A stretch of DNA of 64,000 bases from Cellulomonas sp. URHD0024 (GCF_000426185.1 NZ_KE384505.1:603975-667974), one strand, 5' to 3'. Counted from the first letter of the stretch, positions 22,332-31,597 are shown. The notes: generated by a model from the sequence alone, not told the origin. Program-made: numbers and translations.

Positions 22332-22727
22332 GTGGACATCGACTGGGACGCCCTGCGTGCCGCAGCCACCGACGTCATGCACCGCGCGTACGCGCCGTAC
22401 TCGGACTTCCCGGTGGGCGCCGCCGCGCTCGTCGACGACGGTCGCGTGGTGGTCGGCTGCAACGTCGAGAACGCGTCGTACGGGGTCACGCTCTGTGCGG
22501 AGTGCGCGCTCGTCTCGGGTCTGCACGTGTCCGGTGGTGGGCGGCTCGTGGCGTTCACGTGCGTGGACAAGCACGGCAACGTCCTGATGCCGTGCGGCCG
22601 GTGCCGTCAGCTCCTGTGGGAGCACGGGGGAGCGCGGCTCCTCGTCGAGACCGTGCACGGGGTCAGGCCGATGACCGAGGTGCTCCCCGACGCGTTCGGA
22701 CCGGCCGACCTCGAGGAGCGGGCATGA
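22332..22727 (+). CDS. cdd: cytidine deaminase
   Basis: Homotetrameric-type zinc enzyme of 131 residues that deaminates cytidine and deoxycytidine to (deoxy)uridine. Motifs: YAPYSDFPVGAAAL for substrate binding, CNVENASYG, TLCAECAL with the zinc-ligand Cys and catalytic Glu, and MPCGRCRQLL with the other two zinc Cys. The GTG at 22332 begins two bases after the permease stop. The product feeds the thymidine phosphorylase encoded next, whose start overlaps this stop. Confidence 0.96.
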   Translation: MDIDWDALRAAATDVMHRAYAPYSDFPVGAAALVDDGRVVVGCNVENASYGVTLCAECALVSGLHVSGGGRLVAFTCVDKHGNVLMPCGRCRQLLWEHGGARLLVETVHGVRPMTEVLPDAFGPADLEERA

Positions 22728-24007
22728 GCTTCGACGCCGTCGACGTCATCGTCGCGAAGCGGGACGGGCACCGGCTCACGGATGCGCAGATCGACTGGGT
22801 GGTCGACGCGTACACGCGCGGGGCGGTGGCGGAGGAACAGATGTCCGCGCTGACCATGGCGATCCTGCTCAACGGGATGGACCGCGTCGAGATCGCCCGC
22901 TGGACCGCTGCGATGATCGCGTCCGGCGAGCGGCTGGACTTCTCCCGGCTGTCCCGGCCGACCGCCGACAAGCACTCCACGGGCGGCGTCGGCGACAAGA
23001 TCACGCTGCCGCTCGCGCCCCTGGTCGCGGTGTTCGGAGTTGCCGTGCCGCAGCTCTCGGGCCGCGGGCTCGGGCACACCGGCGGGACGCTGGACAAGCT
23101 GGAGTCGATCCCCGGCTGGCGTGCGGCGCTCAGCAACGACGAGATGATGACGCAGCTCGAGGGCGTCGGAGCGGTGATCTGCCAGGCGGGTTCGGGGCTC
23201 GCGCCCGCCGACCGCAAGCTCTACGCCCTGCGGGACGTCACGGGCACCGTCGAGTCGATCCCGATGATCGCCGCGTCGATCATGAGCAAGAAGATCGCCG
23301 AGGGCACGGGCGCGCTCGTGCTCGACGTCAAGGTCGGCTCGGGTGCGTTCATGAAGGACGTGGACAGGGCGCGCGAGCTGGCCCGCACGATGGTCGAGCT
23401 CGGCACGGACGCGGGCGTGAAGACCGTCGCGCTCCTCACGGACATGTCGACGCCTCTCGGCCTGACCGCCGGCAACGCGCTCGAGGTCCGCGAGTCCGTC
23501 GAGGTGCTGGCCGGCGGAGGTCCCGACGACGTCGTCGAGCTCACCGTGGCGCTGGCGAGCGAGATGCTCGCCGCCGCAGGGGTTGCGGGTGATCCGGCGG
23601 CTGCGCTGGCCGACGGTCGCGCCATGGATGCCTGGCGGCGGATGATCGCCGCGCAGGGCGGGGACCCGGACGCTTCCCTGCCCGTCGCGCGCGAGACCGA
23701 GCAGGTGCTGGCCGAGGTCGACGGGACCGTCACGGTCCTCGACGCCTACGCGGTCGGCATCGCGGCGTGGCGCCTCGGTGCGGGGCGGGCACGCAAGGAG
23801 GACCCCGTGCAGGCGGGCGCGGGCGTCGAGCTGCACGCGCGGCCCGGCGACATCGTCCGGGCCGGCCAGCCGCTGCTCACGCTGCACACGGACACCCCGG
23901 AGCGGTTCCCCCGGGCTCGGGAGGCACTCGCCGGTGCCGTCGTCGTCGCCCCGACCGGCGCTCCCGTCGGGGTGCGGCCGCTGGTCATCGACCGCATCGA
24001 GGCCTGA
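22724..24007 (+). CDS. deoA: thymidine / pyrimidine-nucleoside phosphorylase
   Basis: Protein of 427 residues of nucleoside phosphorylase family II. It splits thymidine or (deoxy)uridine with phosphate to base and (deoxy)ribose-1-phosphate. The signature RPTADKHSTGGVGDKITLPL binds phosphate, and SGRGLGHTGGTLDKLESIPG is the substrate loop. The C-terminal domain is alpha/beta (LHARPGDIVRAGQPLLTLH). ATG at 22724 overlaps the cdd stop. Whether thymidine or uridine is preferred cannot be read from sequence. Confidence 0.95.
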   Translation: MSFDAVDVIVAKRDGHRLTDAQIDWVVDAYTRGAVAEEQMSALTMAILLNGMDRVEIARWTAAMIASGERLDFSRLSRPTADKHSTGGVGDKITLPLAPLVAVFGVAVPQLSGRGLGHTGGTLDKLESIPGWRAALSNDEMMTQLEGVGAVICQAGSGLAPADRKLYALRDVTGTVESIPMIAASIMSKKIAEGTGALVLDVKVGSGAFMKDVDRARELARTMVELGTDAGVKTVALLTDMSTPLGLTAGNALEVRESVEVLAGGGPDDVVELTVALASEMLAAAGVAGDPAAALADGRAMDAWRRMIAAQGGDPDASLPVARETEQVLAEVDGTVTVLDAYAVGIAAWRLGAGRARKEDPVQAGAGVELHARPGDIVRAGQPLLTLHTDTPERFPRAREALAGAVVVAPTGAPVGVRPLVIDRIEA

Positions 24008-24043
24008 CGGGCGCGTCCGGTGAGCCAGGGGCACGATGTCGCT

Positions 24044-24259
24044 ATGAGCACTGTTCCCGGGAGTGACGCCTGGCGGGATGCCGGACTGGTTCCGGTGGAC
24101 CCGAACGGTCCGTTGAGTCTCGCCGACGACACGGACAGCACGGACGACGAGGACTACGAGCCGGGGTTCGGTCGCGCCGACCTCGACGGGCGGGCCGACG
24201 AGGCGGACGTGGTCGAGCAGGACACCGAGGTCGCTGAAGACGACGACGTCCTGGGGTGA
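24044..24259 (+). CDS. small acidic protein of unknown function
   Basis: A 71-residue ORF between deoA and add. It is strongly acidic (ADDTDSTDDEDYEPGFGRAD and later VVEQDTEVAEDDDVLG), has no Cys, no membrane segment and no known motif. The ATG at 24044 is preceded at six bases by CACGAT, close to the leaderless pattern; a GTG at 24020 would add eight residues. Compositional bias in a GC-rich genome can create such ORFs, but the spacing and start context fit a real gene. I do not recognise it. Confidence 0.5.
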   Translation: MSTVPGSDAWRDAGLVPVDPNGPLSLADDTDSTDDEDYEPGFGRADLDGRADEADVVEQDTEVAEDDDVLG

Positions 24260-24277
24260 CCAAACCGGACAGTTCGG

Positions 24278-24283
24278 TACGGT
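24278..24283 (+). promoter_or_regulatory. -10 element of a leaderless add promoter
   Basis: TACGGT lies six bases before the ATG of add; GTGACC sits 16 bases upstream of it as a possible -35. Confidence 0.55.
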
Positions 24284-24289
24284 GAGGCC

Positions 24290-25450
24290 ATGAGCACCCC
24301 CGCCGAGACCTCTGCCGTCGTGCCCACCGACGACACCGCCGCTCGCGCGGACGAGCGCGACGCGCTCGTCGCGTCGATCCCCGGACTGCCCAAGGTCCTC
24401 CTGCACGACCACCTCGACGGTGGCCTGCGCCCGCAGACGATGGTCGAGCTGGCCGCCGAGGTCGGCCACCAGCTGCCCGCCGCGGACGCCGAGGCGCTCG
24501 GCAGCTGGTTCTACGACGCCGCGTCGTCCGGCACGCTGCCGCTGTACCTGGAGACGTTCGACCACACGATCGCGGTGATGCAGACCGAGGAGCAGCTGCG
24601 TCGCGTGGCGCGCGAGTCCGCGATCGACCTCGCGGCAGACGGGGTGGTCTACGCCGAGCAGCGCTACGCGCCCGAGCAGCACCTGCGCAACGGCCTGACG
24701 CTCCAGCAGGTGGTCGACGCCGTGCAGGCCGGGTTCGCCGAGGGGGTCGCCGAGGCGGCCGCGGAGGGCCGATCCATCCGCATCGGCACCCTGGTCACCG
24801 CGATGCGGCACGCCGACCGCTGGGACGAGATCGCCGAGCTGACGCTGGCCAACCGCGACAACGGCGTCGTCGGCTTCGACATCGCGGGGGCCGAGGACGG
24901 CTTCCCGCCGTCGCGGCACATCTCCGCGTTCCACACGCTGCGGGACGCCAGCTTCCCGGCGACCGTGCACGCCGGTGAAGCCGCGGGCTACGACTCCCTG
25001 GCCGAGGCCGTGCACCTTGCGGGCGCGGCCCGCATCGGCCACGGCGTGCGGCTCGTCGAGGACATCTCCACCGACGAGCTCGGCGACAAGCTCGGGCTCC
25101 TGGCGCACTGGGTGCGCGACCGGCGCATCCCGCTGGAGCTGTGCCCGTCGTCCAACCTGCAGACGGGCGGCGCGCCGTCGATCGCCGAGCACCCCGTGAC
25201 CCGCCTCAAGCGGCTCGGGTTCGCGGTCACCGTCAACACCGACAACCGGCTCCAGTCCCGCACCTCGCTGTCCCGGGAGCTGACGCTGCTGGTCGAGCAG
25301 GCCGGCTGGACGCTGGACGACCTGCGCGACGTCGCGGTCACGGCGGCCTCGCACACGTTCCTGCACCAGGACGAGCGCCAGTCGCTCATCGAGAACGTGA
25401 TCCTGCCCGCCTACTCCGCAGCCGCCCGGCCGGGGCGCCACCGCGCGTAG
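24290..25450 (+). CDS. add: adenosine deaminase
   Basis: Zinc-dependent enzyme of 386 residues that converts (deoxy)adenosine to (deoxy)inosine for the purine nucleoside phosphorylase. Motifs in order: [12 protein letters not shown] (metal HxH near residue 42), [10 protein letters not shown] with the catalytic Glu in [13 protein letters not shown], and [11 protein letters not shown], where NTDN replaces the more common NTDD, as I recall from actinobacterial enzymes. The N-terminal 25 residues are extra. Cytoplasmic. It converges on the ALDH/deoC operon. Confidence 0.94.
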   Translation: MSTPAETSAVVPTDDTAARADERDALVASIPGLPKVLLHDHLDGGLRPQTMVELAAEVGHQLPAADAEALGSWFYDAASSGTLPLYLETFDHTIAVMQTEEQLRRVARESAIDLAADGVVYAEQRYAPEQHLRNGLTLQQVVDAVQAGFAEGVAEAAAEGRSIRIGTLVTAMRHADRWDEIAELTLANRDNGVVGFDIAGAEDGFPPSRHISAFHTLRDASFPATVHAGEAAGYDSLAEAVHLAGAARIGHGVRLVEDISTDELGDKLGLLAHWVRDRRIPLELCPSSNLQTGGAPSIAEHPVTRLKRLGFAVTVNTDNRLQSRTSLSRELTLLVEQAGWTLDDLRDVAVTAASHTFLHQDERQSLIENVILPAYSAAARPGRHRA

Positions 25451-25482
25451 CGGCCGGGACGGGCGAGCTGTGCCCGGGAGGA

Positions 25483-26331
25483 CTAGATCAGGCCCTTCGT
25501 GTGCCAGACCGTCTTCGTCTCGGTGAACGCCGTGATGCGGCCGAGCGACTGCCCGACCTCCTCGGGCGCGAGCACGCGCTTGAGGGTGTCCGCCGCCGCG
25601 ATCTGCAGGTCCACCCAGTCGAGATCACCCGCGCCGGCCAGGTCGAGCCCGTTGACATCGGCGTGGCTCGCCAGCCAGGGCGTGATCTCTGCCGGGGAGC
25701 CGGTGAGCACGTTGACGACGCCCTTGGGCACGTCGCTGGTCGCGAGCACCTCGGACAGGCTGATCGCGGACAGGGGCAGCCGCTGCGACGCCACGACGAC
25801 GACCGTGTTGCCCGCGACCAGGGCCGGAGCGACGACGGACACCAGACCGAGCAACGACGAGTCCTGTGGCGCGACGATGGCGACCACCCCGCTGGGCTCC
25901 GGCACGGAGATGTTGAAGTACGGCCCCGCGACGGGGTTGGCGTTCCCGACCACCTGCGCGTACTTGTCGGCCCAGCCCGCGTACCAGACCCACCGGTCGA
26001 TCGCGGCGTCGACCTGCGCCGTGGCCTTGGCCGCGGACGCGCCCTCGACGTCGACGATCTCCGCGACGAACTGCTCACGGCGTCCCTCGAGCAGCTCGGC
26101 GATCCGGTAGAGCACCTGCCCGCGGTTGTACGCGGTCGCACCCGACCAGCCGGACACCGCCGCGCGGGCAGCCACGACCGCGTCGCGGGCGTCCTTGCGC
26201 GACGCCTTCGCGGCGTTGGCCAGGAATGCGCCCTTGGCGCTCGTGATCTCGTACGTGCGGCCCGACTCGCTGCGCGGGAACGCCCCGCCGATGTAGAGCT
26301 TGTACGTCTTGGGGACAGCGAGGCGGCTCAC
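25483..26331 (-). CDS. truncated aldehyde dehydrogenase paralogue, probably inactive
   Basis: Protein of 282 residues that matches only the N-terminal part of an aldehyde dehydrogenase (family length about 480). Recognisable segments are KLYIGGAFPRSESGRTYEIT, WVWYAGWADKYAQVVGNANP and GVVAIVAPQDSSLLGLVSVV. It ends before the catalytic region: there is no GSTxxG loop, no catalytic Glu (ELGG) and no Cys at all. Its GTG overlaps the stop of the full ALDH (GTGA), so both are co-translated. It has no internal stop and keeps a good coding pattern, so it looks selected for rather than decayed. A partner or regulatory subunit is my inference. Confidence 0.82.
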   Translation of the reverse strand: MSRLAVPKTYKLYIGGAFPRSESGRTYEITSAKGAFLANAAKASRKDARDAVVAARAAVSGWSGATAYNRGQVLYRIAELLEGRREQFVAEIVDVEGASAAKATAQVDAAIDRWVWYAGWADKYAQVVGNANPVAGPYFNISVPEPSGVVAIVAPQDSSLLGLVSVVAPALVAGNTVVVVASQRLPLSAISLSEVLATSDVPKGVVNVLTGSPAEITPWLASHADVNGLDLAGAGDLDWVDLQIAAADTLKRVLAPEEVGQSLGRITAFTETKTVWHTKGLI

Positions 26332-27770
26332 TTGGTCGCTCCCTGCAGGTACGCGGCGATGCCGTGCCGGCCGCCCTCCCGGCCGTAGCCGGACTCCTTG
26401 TAGCCGCCGAACGGGCTCGACGGATCGAACCTGTTGAACGTGTTGGCCCAGATCACGCCGGCGCGCAGCTGGTCGGCGACGGCGAGGATGCGGCTGCCCT
26501 TGTCGGTCCAGATGCCCGCCGACAGTCCGTACGGGGTGTTGTTCGCCTTGGCGATCGCCTCGGCCGGCGTGCGGAACGTCAGGACCGACAGGACCGGTCC
26601 GAAGATCTCCTCGCGAGCGATCCGGTGGCTCGTCGAGACGTTGTCGAAGATCGTCGGCGCGAACCAGAACCCGTTCGCGGGGATCTCGCACGCCGCGGTC
26701 CAGCGCTCGGCACCCTCGGCCTCGCCGACATCGCTCAGAGTGCGGATCCGTTCGAGCTGCGCCGCGCTGTTGATCGCTCCGATGTCGGTGTTCTTGTCGA
26801 GCGGGTCGCCCAGGCGAAGCGTCGAGAGGCGGGCCTTCAGGCGGTCCACCACCTCGTCGTGCACCGACTCCTGGACGAGCAGGCGGCTGCCGGCACAGCA
26901 GACGTGCCCCTGGTTGAAGAAGATGCCGTTGACGATGCCCTCGATGGCCTGGTCGATGGGCGCGTCGTCGAACACGATGTTCGCCGCCTTGCCACCCAGC
27001 TCCAGGATGACCTTCTTGCGCGTGCCGGCGGTGCTCTTGGCGATCGCGCGCCCGACCGGCGTCGAGCCCGTGAACGCGACGATGTCCACGTCCGGGTGCC
27101 CCACCAGCGGGACGCCGGAGTCACCAGCGCCCGTGATGATGTTGACGACCCCGGGCGGCAGGTCGGCCTGCTGCACGATCTCCGCGAACAGCAGGGCCGT
27201 CAGCGACGTGGTCTCCGCAGGCTTGAGCACCACCGTGTTGCCGGCGGCGAGCGCGGGCGCGATCTTCCACGCGAGCATCAGCAGCGGGAAGTTCCACGGG
27301 ATCACCTGCGCGGCCACGCCGCGCGGCGCGGGCGAAGCGCCGAGACCCACGTGATCGAGCTTGTCCGCCCAGCCGGCGTAGTAGAAGAACCAGGCGGCGA
27401 CCAACGGCACGTCGACGTCGCGGCTCTCCTTGATCGGCTTGCCGTTGTCCAAGCTCTCCGCCACGGCCAGCTCGCGCGCCCGCTCCTGGAGGAGGCGCGC
27501 GATCCGGAACAGGTACTTGCCACGGTCGCTGCCCGACAGCTTCGACCACGTCGTCGTGTACGCCTTCCGGGCGGCGGCCACAGCGGCGTCGACATCAGCC
27601 TCGTTCGCGTGCGCGATCATCGCGATCTGCTTCTCGGTGGCCGGGTTGATCGAGGCGAACGGGGTGCCGCCCCCGGCCCGGAACTCGCCACCGATGAACA
27701 GCCCGTACTCGTCGCGAAGGTGGAGGACCGCCTGGGACTCGGGTGCCGGGGCGTAGTCGAGGAATGTCAT
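26328..27770 (-). CDS. aldehyde dehydrogenase next to deoC
   Basis: Full-length NAD(P)-dependent aldehyde dehydrogenase, 480 residues. Seen are IPWNFPLLMLAWKIAPALAA for cofactor binding, FTGSTPVGR, the catalytic Glu in VILELGGKAANIV, and the nucleophile in GHVCCAGSRLLVQ. It lies nine bases after deoC, so the likely substrate is acetaldehyde released from deoxyribose-5-phosphate, giving acetate; the family itself is broad. The ATG at 27770 fits. Cytoplasmic. Co-translated with the truncated paralogue. Confidence 0.9.
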   Translation of the reverse strand: MTFLDYAPAPESQAVLHLRDEYGLFIGGEFRAGGGTPFASINPATEKQIAMIAHANEADVDAAVAAARKAYTTTWSKLSGSDRGKYLFRIARLLQERARELAVAESLDNGKPIKESRDVDVPLVAAWFFYYAGWADKLDHVGLGASPAPRGVAAQVIPWNFPLLMLAWKIAPALAAGNTVVLKPAETTSLTALLFAEIVQQADLPPGVVNIITGAGDSGVPLVGHPDVDIVAFTGSTPVGRAIAKSTAGTRKKVILELGGKAANIVFDDAPIDQAIEGIVNGIFFNQGHVCCAGSRLLVQESVHDEVVDRLKARLSTLRLGDPLDKNTDIGAINSAAQLERIRTLSDVGEAEGAERWTAACEIPANGFWFAPTIFDNVSTSHRIAREEIFGPVLSVLTFRTPAEAIAKANNTPYGLSAGIWTDKGSRILAVADQLRAGVIWANTFNRFDPSSPFGGYKESGYGREGGRHGIAAYLQGATK

Positions 27771-27779
27771 CAGGGGGCC

Positions 27780-28763
27780 TCAGTCGATCGTCACGTAGTC
27801 GGGACCGGAGTAGTGGCCGGTCGCCACCTTCTGGCGCTGCAGGAGCACGTCGTTGAGCAGGCTGGACGCCCCGAACCGGAACAGGTGCGGCGTCAGCCAC
27901 TCCTCGCCCGCAGTCTCCGCGACGGTCACCAGGTACTTGATCGCGTCCTTCGAGGTGCGGATGCCGCCCGCGGGCTTCACACCGACCTGGTGACCGGTCA
28001 GGCGGTACCAGTCGCGCACCACCTCGAGCATCAGGAGCGTGACCGGCAGGGTCGCCGCGGGCGACACCTTGCCCGTCGACGTCTTGATGAAGTCGCCGCC
28101 GGCCAGGATGCCCAGCCAGCTCGCCCGGCGGACGTTGTCGTAGGTGTTCAGCTCGCCCGTCTCCAGGATGACCTTGAGATGGGCGTACGTGCCGTCGGCG
28201 CGTCGGCACGCCTCCTTGACCGCGGCGATCTCGTCGAAGACCTGCCCGTACCGGCCCGCCAGGAAGGCGCCGCGGTCGATGACCATGTCGATCTCGTCGG
28301 CACCCGCGGCGACCGCGTCCGCCGTGTCCTCCAGCTTGATCGAGCGCGACGCCCGGCCGCTGGGGAACGCCGTGGCGACCGCCGCGACGGCGATCTCCCC
28401 GTGCGCGGCACCCAGAGCCTGCACCGCGTGGGGCACCATGTCGCCGTAGACGCAGACCGCGGCGACCCGGGGGCAGGTCAGGTCGCCGGGATCGGGCGTC
28501 ACGGCCTTCGCGACGAGGGACCGCACCTTGCCGGGCGTGTCGGCGCCCTCGAGGGTGGTCAGGTCGATGAGCCCGATGATCCGGTCGAGCGCCCACGCCT
28601 TCGAGGTCGTCTTGATCGACCGCGTGCCGAGCCCGGCGGCACGCTGCTGCAGACCGACCGCGTCGACCCCAGGGATGCCGTGCAGGTAGCGACGCAGGTT
28701 GGCGTCGTTCGGCTCGCCGCCGATCAGTGCGAGCGCGCGGTCCGCGTGGACGATCTCCGTCAT
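27780..28763 (-). CDS. deoC: deoxyribose-phosphate aldolase
   Basis: Class I aldolase of 327 residues that splits 2-deoxyribose-5-phosphate to acetaldehyde and glyceraldehyde-3-phosphate. The Schiff-base Lys is in GGDFIKTSTGK near residue 227; VCVYGDMV, EIDMVIDRGAF and KPAGGIRTSKDA are further active-site motifs. It is the longer actinobacterial form with about 70 extra N-terminal residues. The ATG at 28763 has GAGGA upstream. First gene of deoC-ALDH-ALDH. Confidence 0.94.
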   Translation of the reverse strand: MTEIVHADRALALIGGEPNDANLRRYLHGIPGVDAVGLQQRAAGLGTRSIKTTSKAWALDRIIGLIDLTTLEGADTPGKVRSLVAKAVTPDPGDLTCPRVAAVCVYGDMVPHAVQALGAAHGEIAVAAVATAFPSGRASRSIKLEDTADAVAAGADEIDMVIDRGAFLAGRYGQVFDEIAAVKEACRRADGTYAHLKVILETGELNTYDNVRRASWLGILAGGDFIKTSTGKVSPAATLPVTLLMLEVVRDWYRLTGHQVGVKPAGGIRTSKDAIKYLVTVAETAGEEWLTPHLFRFGASSLLNDVLLQRQKVATGHYSGPDYVTID

Positions 28764-28823
28764 GACAGGTCCTCGCTGTTCCTCACACGTTGATCTTCGC
28801 TCATCCGAGCGCGACGAGCGCAC

Positions 28824-30677
28824 CTAGATCCCGAGCGCGACCCGCACGTCGGCGGCGACGGCGTCCAGGCGCCTGCGGGCCTCGTCGCGGGCGTGACCCA
28901 GGGCCTTGCCGTCCGCGTGCGAGCCGACCGGCTGGATGACCTCGAGGTAGGCCTTGATCTTGGGCTCCGTGCCGCTCGGGCGCACGACGACACGCGTGCC
29001 GTCCTCGGTGAGCAGACGCAGTCCCTCGGTCGCCGGCAGGCCGTCGCGGTCGTCCTCGGTGCCGGCCGCGAGATCCACCACCGCGGTGACCGGGGAGCCG
29101 CCGAGGCTGCGCGGCGGCGTCCGCTTGACCGAGTGCACCAGCGGCAGGATCTCGGCCTGGTCGACGAACCGGGCAGAGACCTGGTCGGTCAGGTGCAGGC
29201 CGTACGTGCGCGCGATGTCGTCGAGGGCGTCGAGGAGGTTCCGTCCGTCCGCGTGCAGGCGGGCCGCGAGGGAGGCCACGAGCAGCGCCGCGGAGATCCC
29301 GTCCTTGTCGCGCACGTGCGCCGGGTCGACGCAGTAGCCGAGCGCTTCCTCGTACCCGAAGGCGAGGTGGTCGACCCGCGAGATCCACTTGAACCCCGTC
29401 AGCGTCTGCGCGTACCCCAGGCCCGCCGACTGGGCGATCTTCCCGAGCAGCCGCGACGAGACGATCGAGCTGGCGAACGTCGGTGTCGTCGCGTCCGGGT
29501 CGGCGTCCGCCGCGAGCCAGCGCGCCACCATGGTGGTGCCGAGCAGCGCACCCGTCTCGTCGCCGTGCAGCATCCGCCACCCCTCGGCGCTGGCCGTGTC
29601 CGGGCCGCGGTGGCTGCGGTGCCGCGGGTCCTGGACCGCGACGGCACACCGGTCCGCGTCCGGGTCGAGCGCGATGACCAGATGGGCGTTCTCGTCGCTC
29701 GCCAGGCCTGCCGCCATGTCGATCGCGCCGGGCTCCTCCGGGTTGGGGAAGGCGATCGACGGAAACTCGGGATCGGGGTCGAACTGCTCCGGCACGACGA
29801 CGACGTGCCGGAAGCCGGCCCGCGCGAGCACGCGCTGTGCCACCTCGCCCCCGACGCCGTGCAGCGGCGTGAGCACGATCTTCAGCCGGCCGGCCGCGGC
29901 CTGGCTCGCCTCGTCGGAGCCCGCGAGGGCGACGACGGCGTCGACGTAGGCGTCGAGCACGTCGGAGCCCAGCACCGTCCAGCCGGTGGTGGCGCGCGGG
30001 ACCGACGCGACCGACGGGACGTGGGCGATCTCCGCGGCGATCGCGGCGTCGGCGGGCGGGACGATCTGCGAGCCCTGGCCGGAGCCGGTGACCACCCGGC
30101 CGCCGAGGTAGACCTTGTAGCCGTTGTCCTCGCGGGGGTTGTGGGACGCCGTGACCATGATCCCCGCGTCCGCGTCCAGGTGCCGCACCGCGAAGGCGAG
30201 CACGGGGGTCGGCAGGCTCTGCGGCAGCACCAGGACCTCGATGCCGACCGCCGTCAGCACGGCCGCCGAGTCGCGCGCGAAGTCCACCGACTTGTGGCGC
30301 GCGTCGTACCCGATCACGACCCGTGGCCGTGGGTGCACACCGTCGAGCTCACCGAGCAGGTAGTCCGCCAGACCGGCGGCGGCGCGGATGACCACCGCGC
30401 GGTTCATCCGGTGCGGACCGCCCCCCAGCCGCCCGCGCAGACCCGCGGTGCCGAACTGGAGCAGGCCGGTGAACCGGTCGGCGAGCTCGGCGCGGGCCGC
30501 GCGGCGGGCCTCGATCGCCTGCCGCTGCGTCGGGTCCGGCTCCGCCGTGTCCGGGCGCTCCGCGTCGGCCAGTGCCAGTAGCCCTCGGAGCTCGTCGGCC
30601 GTCTGCGGATCCGGGTCGTCCTCGATCCAGGCCTGTACGCGCGTCCGGAGGTCTGCCCACGCATCGTCGCCGGTCAT
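28824..30677 (-). CDS. pmmB: phosphohexomutase / phosphopentomutase (alpha-D-phosphohexomutase family)
   Basis: Protein of 617 residues, longer than typical phosphoglucomutase and like actinobacterial PmmB. TGLRGRLGGGPHRMNR opens domain 1. The phosphoserine loop is GIMVTASHNPREDNGYKVYL, the metal loop ALDPDADRCAV, the sugar loop GYEEALGY and the C-terminal phosphate loop RPSGTEPKIKAY. Between PNP and deoC, the likely job is turning (deoxy)ribose-1-phosphate into the 5-phosphate, but phosphomannomutase activity is equally possible for this family and would suit manC. It has its own leaderless promoter. Confidence 0.86.
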   Translation of the reverse strand: MTGDDAWADLRTRVQAWIEDDPDPQTADELRGLLALADAERPDTAEPDPTQRQAIEARRAARAELADRFTGLLQFGTAGLRGRLGGGPHRMNRAVVIRAAAGLADYLLGELDGVHPRPRVVIGYDARHKSVDFARDSAAVLTAVGIEVLVLPQSLPTPVLAFAVRHLDADAGIMVTASHNPREDNGYKVYLGGRVVTGSGQGSQIVPPADAAIAAEIAHVPSVASVPRATTGWTVLGSDVLDAYVDAVVALAGSDEASQAAAGRLKIVLTPLHGVGGEVAQRVLARAGFRHVVVVPEQFDPDPEFPSIAFPNPEEPGAIDMAAGLASDENAHLVIALDPDADRCAVAVQDPRHRSHRGPDTASAEGWRMLHGDETGALLGTTMVARWLAADADPDATTPTFASSIVSSRLLGKIAQSAGLGYAQTLTGFKWISRVDHLAFGYEEALGYCVDPAHVRDKDGISAALLVASLAARLHADGRNLLDALDDIARTYGLHLTDQVSARFVDQAEILPLVHSVKRTPPRSLGGSPVTAVVDLAAGTEDDRDGLPATEGLRLLTEDGTRVVVRPSGTEPKIKAYLEVIQPVGSHADGKALGHARDEARRRLDAVAADVRVALGI

Positions 30678-30683
30678 GTGGCC

Positions 30684-30689
30684 AAACTA
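30684..30689 (-). promoter_or_regulatory. -10 element of a leaderless pmmB promoter
   Basis: TAGTTT (minus strand) lies six bases before the ATG at 30677. Confidence 0.5.
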
Positions 30690-30748
30690 CTCACGCCCGC
30701 GAGCGAGCGCTCACCAAGGACTCCGCACGCCCACGGGCGCGAGCTCTG

Positions 30749-31591
30749 TCAGAGCATCCGGACGATCTCGGCCAGCAGCGCGCTGATCCGCGGACCGGCG
30801 GCGATGCCCGCCTCGATCACCTCCGCATGGGAGAGCGGGGTCGGGCTGATCCCGGCGGCGAGATTGGTCACCAACGAGATGCCCAGGACCTCCAGCCCTG
30901 CGTACCGCGCCGCGATGGCCTCCAGGCCGGTCGACATGCCGACGAGGTCGCCGCCGATGACACCCGCCATCTTCACCTCGGCGGGCGTCTCGTAGTGCGG
31001 ACCGGGGAACTGCACGTAGACGCCCTCGTCGAGTGTCGGGTCGACCTCGCGCGCGATGGCCCGCAGTCGCGACGAGTAGAGGTTCGTGAGGTCGACGAAC
31101 GTCGCACCCTCCAGCGGCGACGTCCCTGTGAGGTTGACGTGGTCGCTGATCAGCACCGGAGTGCCCGGCCCCCACGCGAGGTTCAGACCGCCGCAGCCGT
31201 TGGTGAGCACCACGGTCTTGGCGCCGGCCGCGGCGGCGGTCCGCACGCCGTGCACGACTCGTCGGACCCCGCGGCCCTCGTAGAGGTGCGTGCGGCTGCC
31301 GAGCACGAGCGCGTGCCTCACGGGTGTGCCGGGCGCCCCGTCGAGGCGGATCGAGCGGATGGTCCCGACGTGCCCGACCACCGCCGGCGCCGAGAACCCC
31401 GGCACCTCGTGGCTGGGCAGCTCCGCGACGGTGTCGCCCAGGAGGTCCGCCGCACCGCCCCAGCCCGAACCGAGCACCAGCGCGACGTCGTGGGTGGGCA
31501 CCCCGGTCGCCCGTGCGATGTAGTCCGCGGCGGCCCGTGCGACCTGGAGCGGGTCGGCGGCCAGGTCGTCGAGAGATGTGACGTCGCTCAT
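30749..31591 (-). CDS. punA: purine nucleoside phosphorylase (trimeric type)
   Basis: Protein of 280 residues that splits inosine and guanosine nucleosides with phosphate. Motifs: VALVLGSGWGG and GSRTHLYEGRG for phosphate binding, TNGCGGLN, and YVQFPGPHYETPAE with VGMSTGLEAIAA for the nucleoside; these mark the trimeric, 6-oxopurine-specific class. It completes the purine branch with add and the pentose branch with the mutase and deoC. Leaderless promoter at its start; divergent from the flavoprotein gene. Confidence 0.93.
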   Translation of the reverse strand: MSDVTSLDDLAADPLQVARAAADYIARATGVPTHDVALVLGSGWGGAADLLGDTVAELPSHEVPGFSAPAVVGHVGTIRSIRLDGAPGTPVRHALVLGSRTHLYEGRGVRRVVHGVRTAAAAGAKTVVLTNGCGGLNLAWGPGTPVLISDHVNLTGTSPLEGATFVDLTNLYSSRLRAIAREVDPTLDEGVYVQFPGPHYETPAEVKMAGVIGGDLVGMSTGLEAIAARYAGLEVLGISLVTNLAAGISPTPLSHAEVIEAGIAAGPRISALLAEIVRML

Positions 31592-31597
31592 GGTCGA

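Noticed and set aside
25451..25482. Possible terminator between add and the ALDH operon
   Set aside because: Only a five-base CCGGG/CCCGG stem with a long loop; too weak to call.
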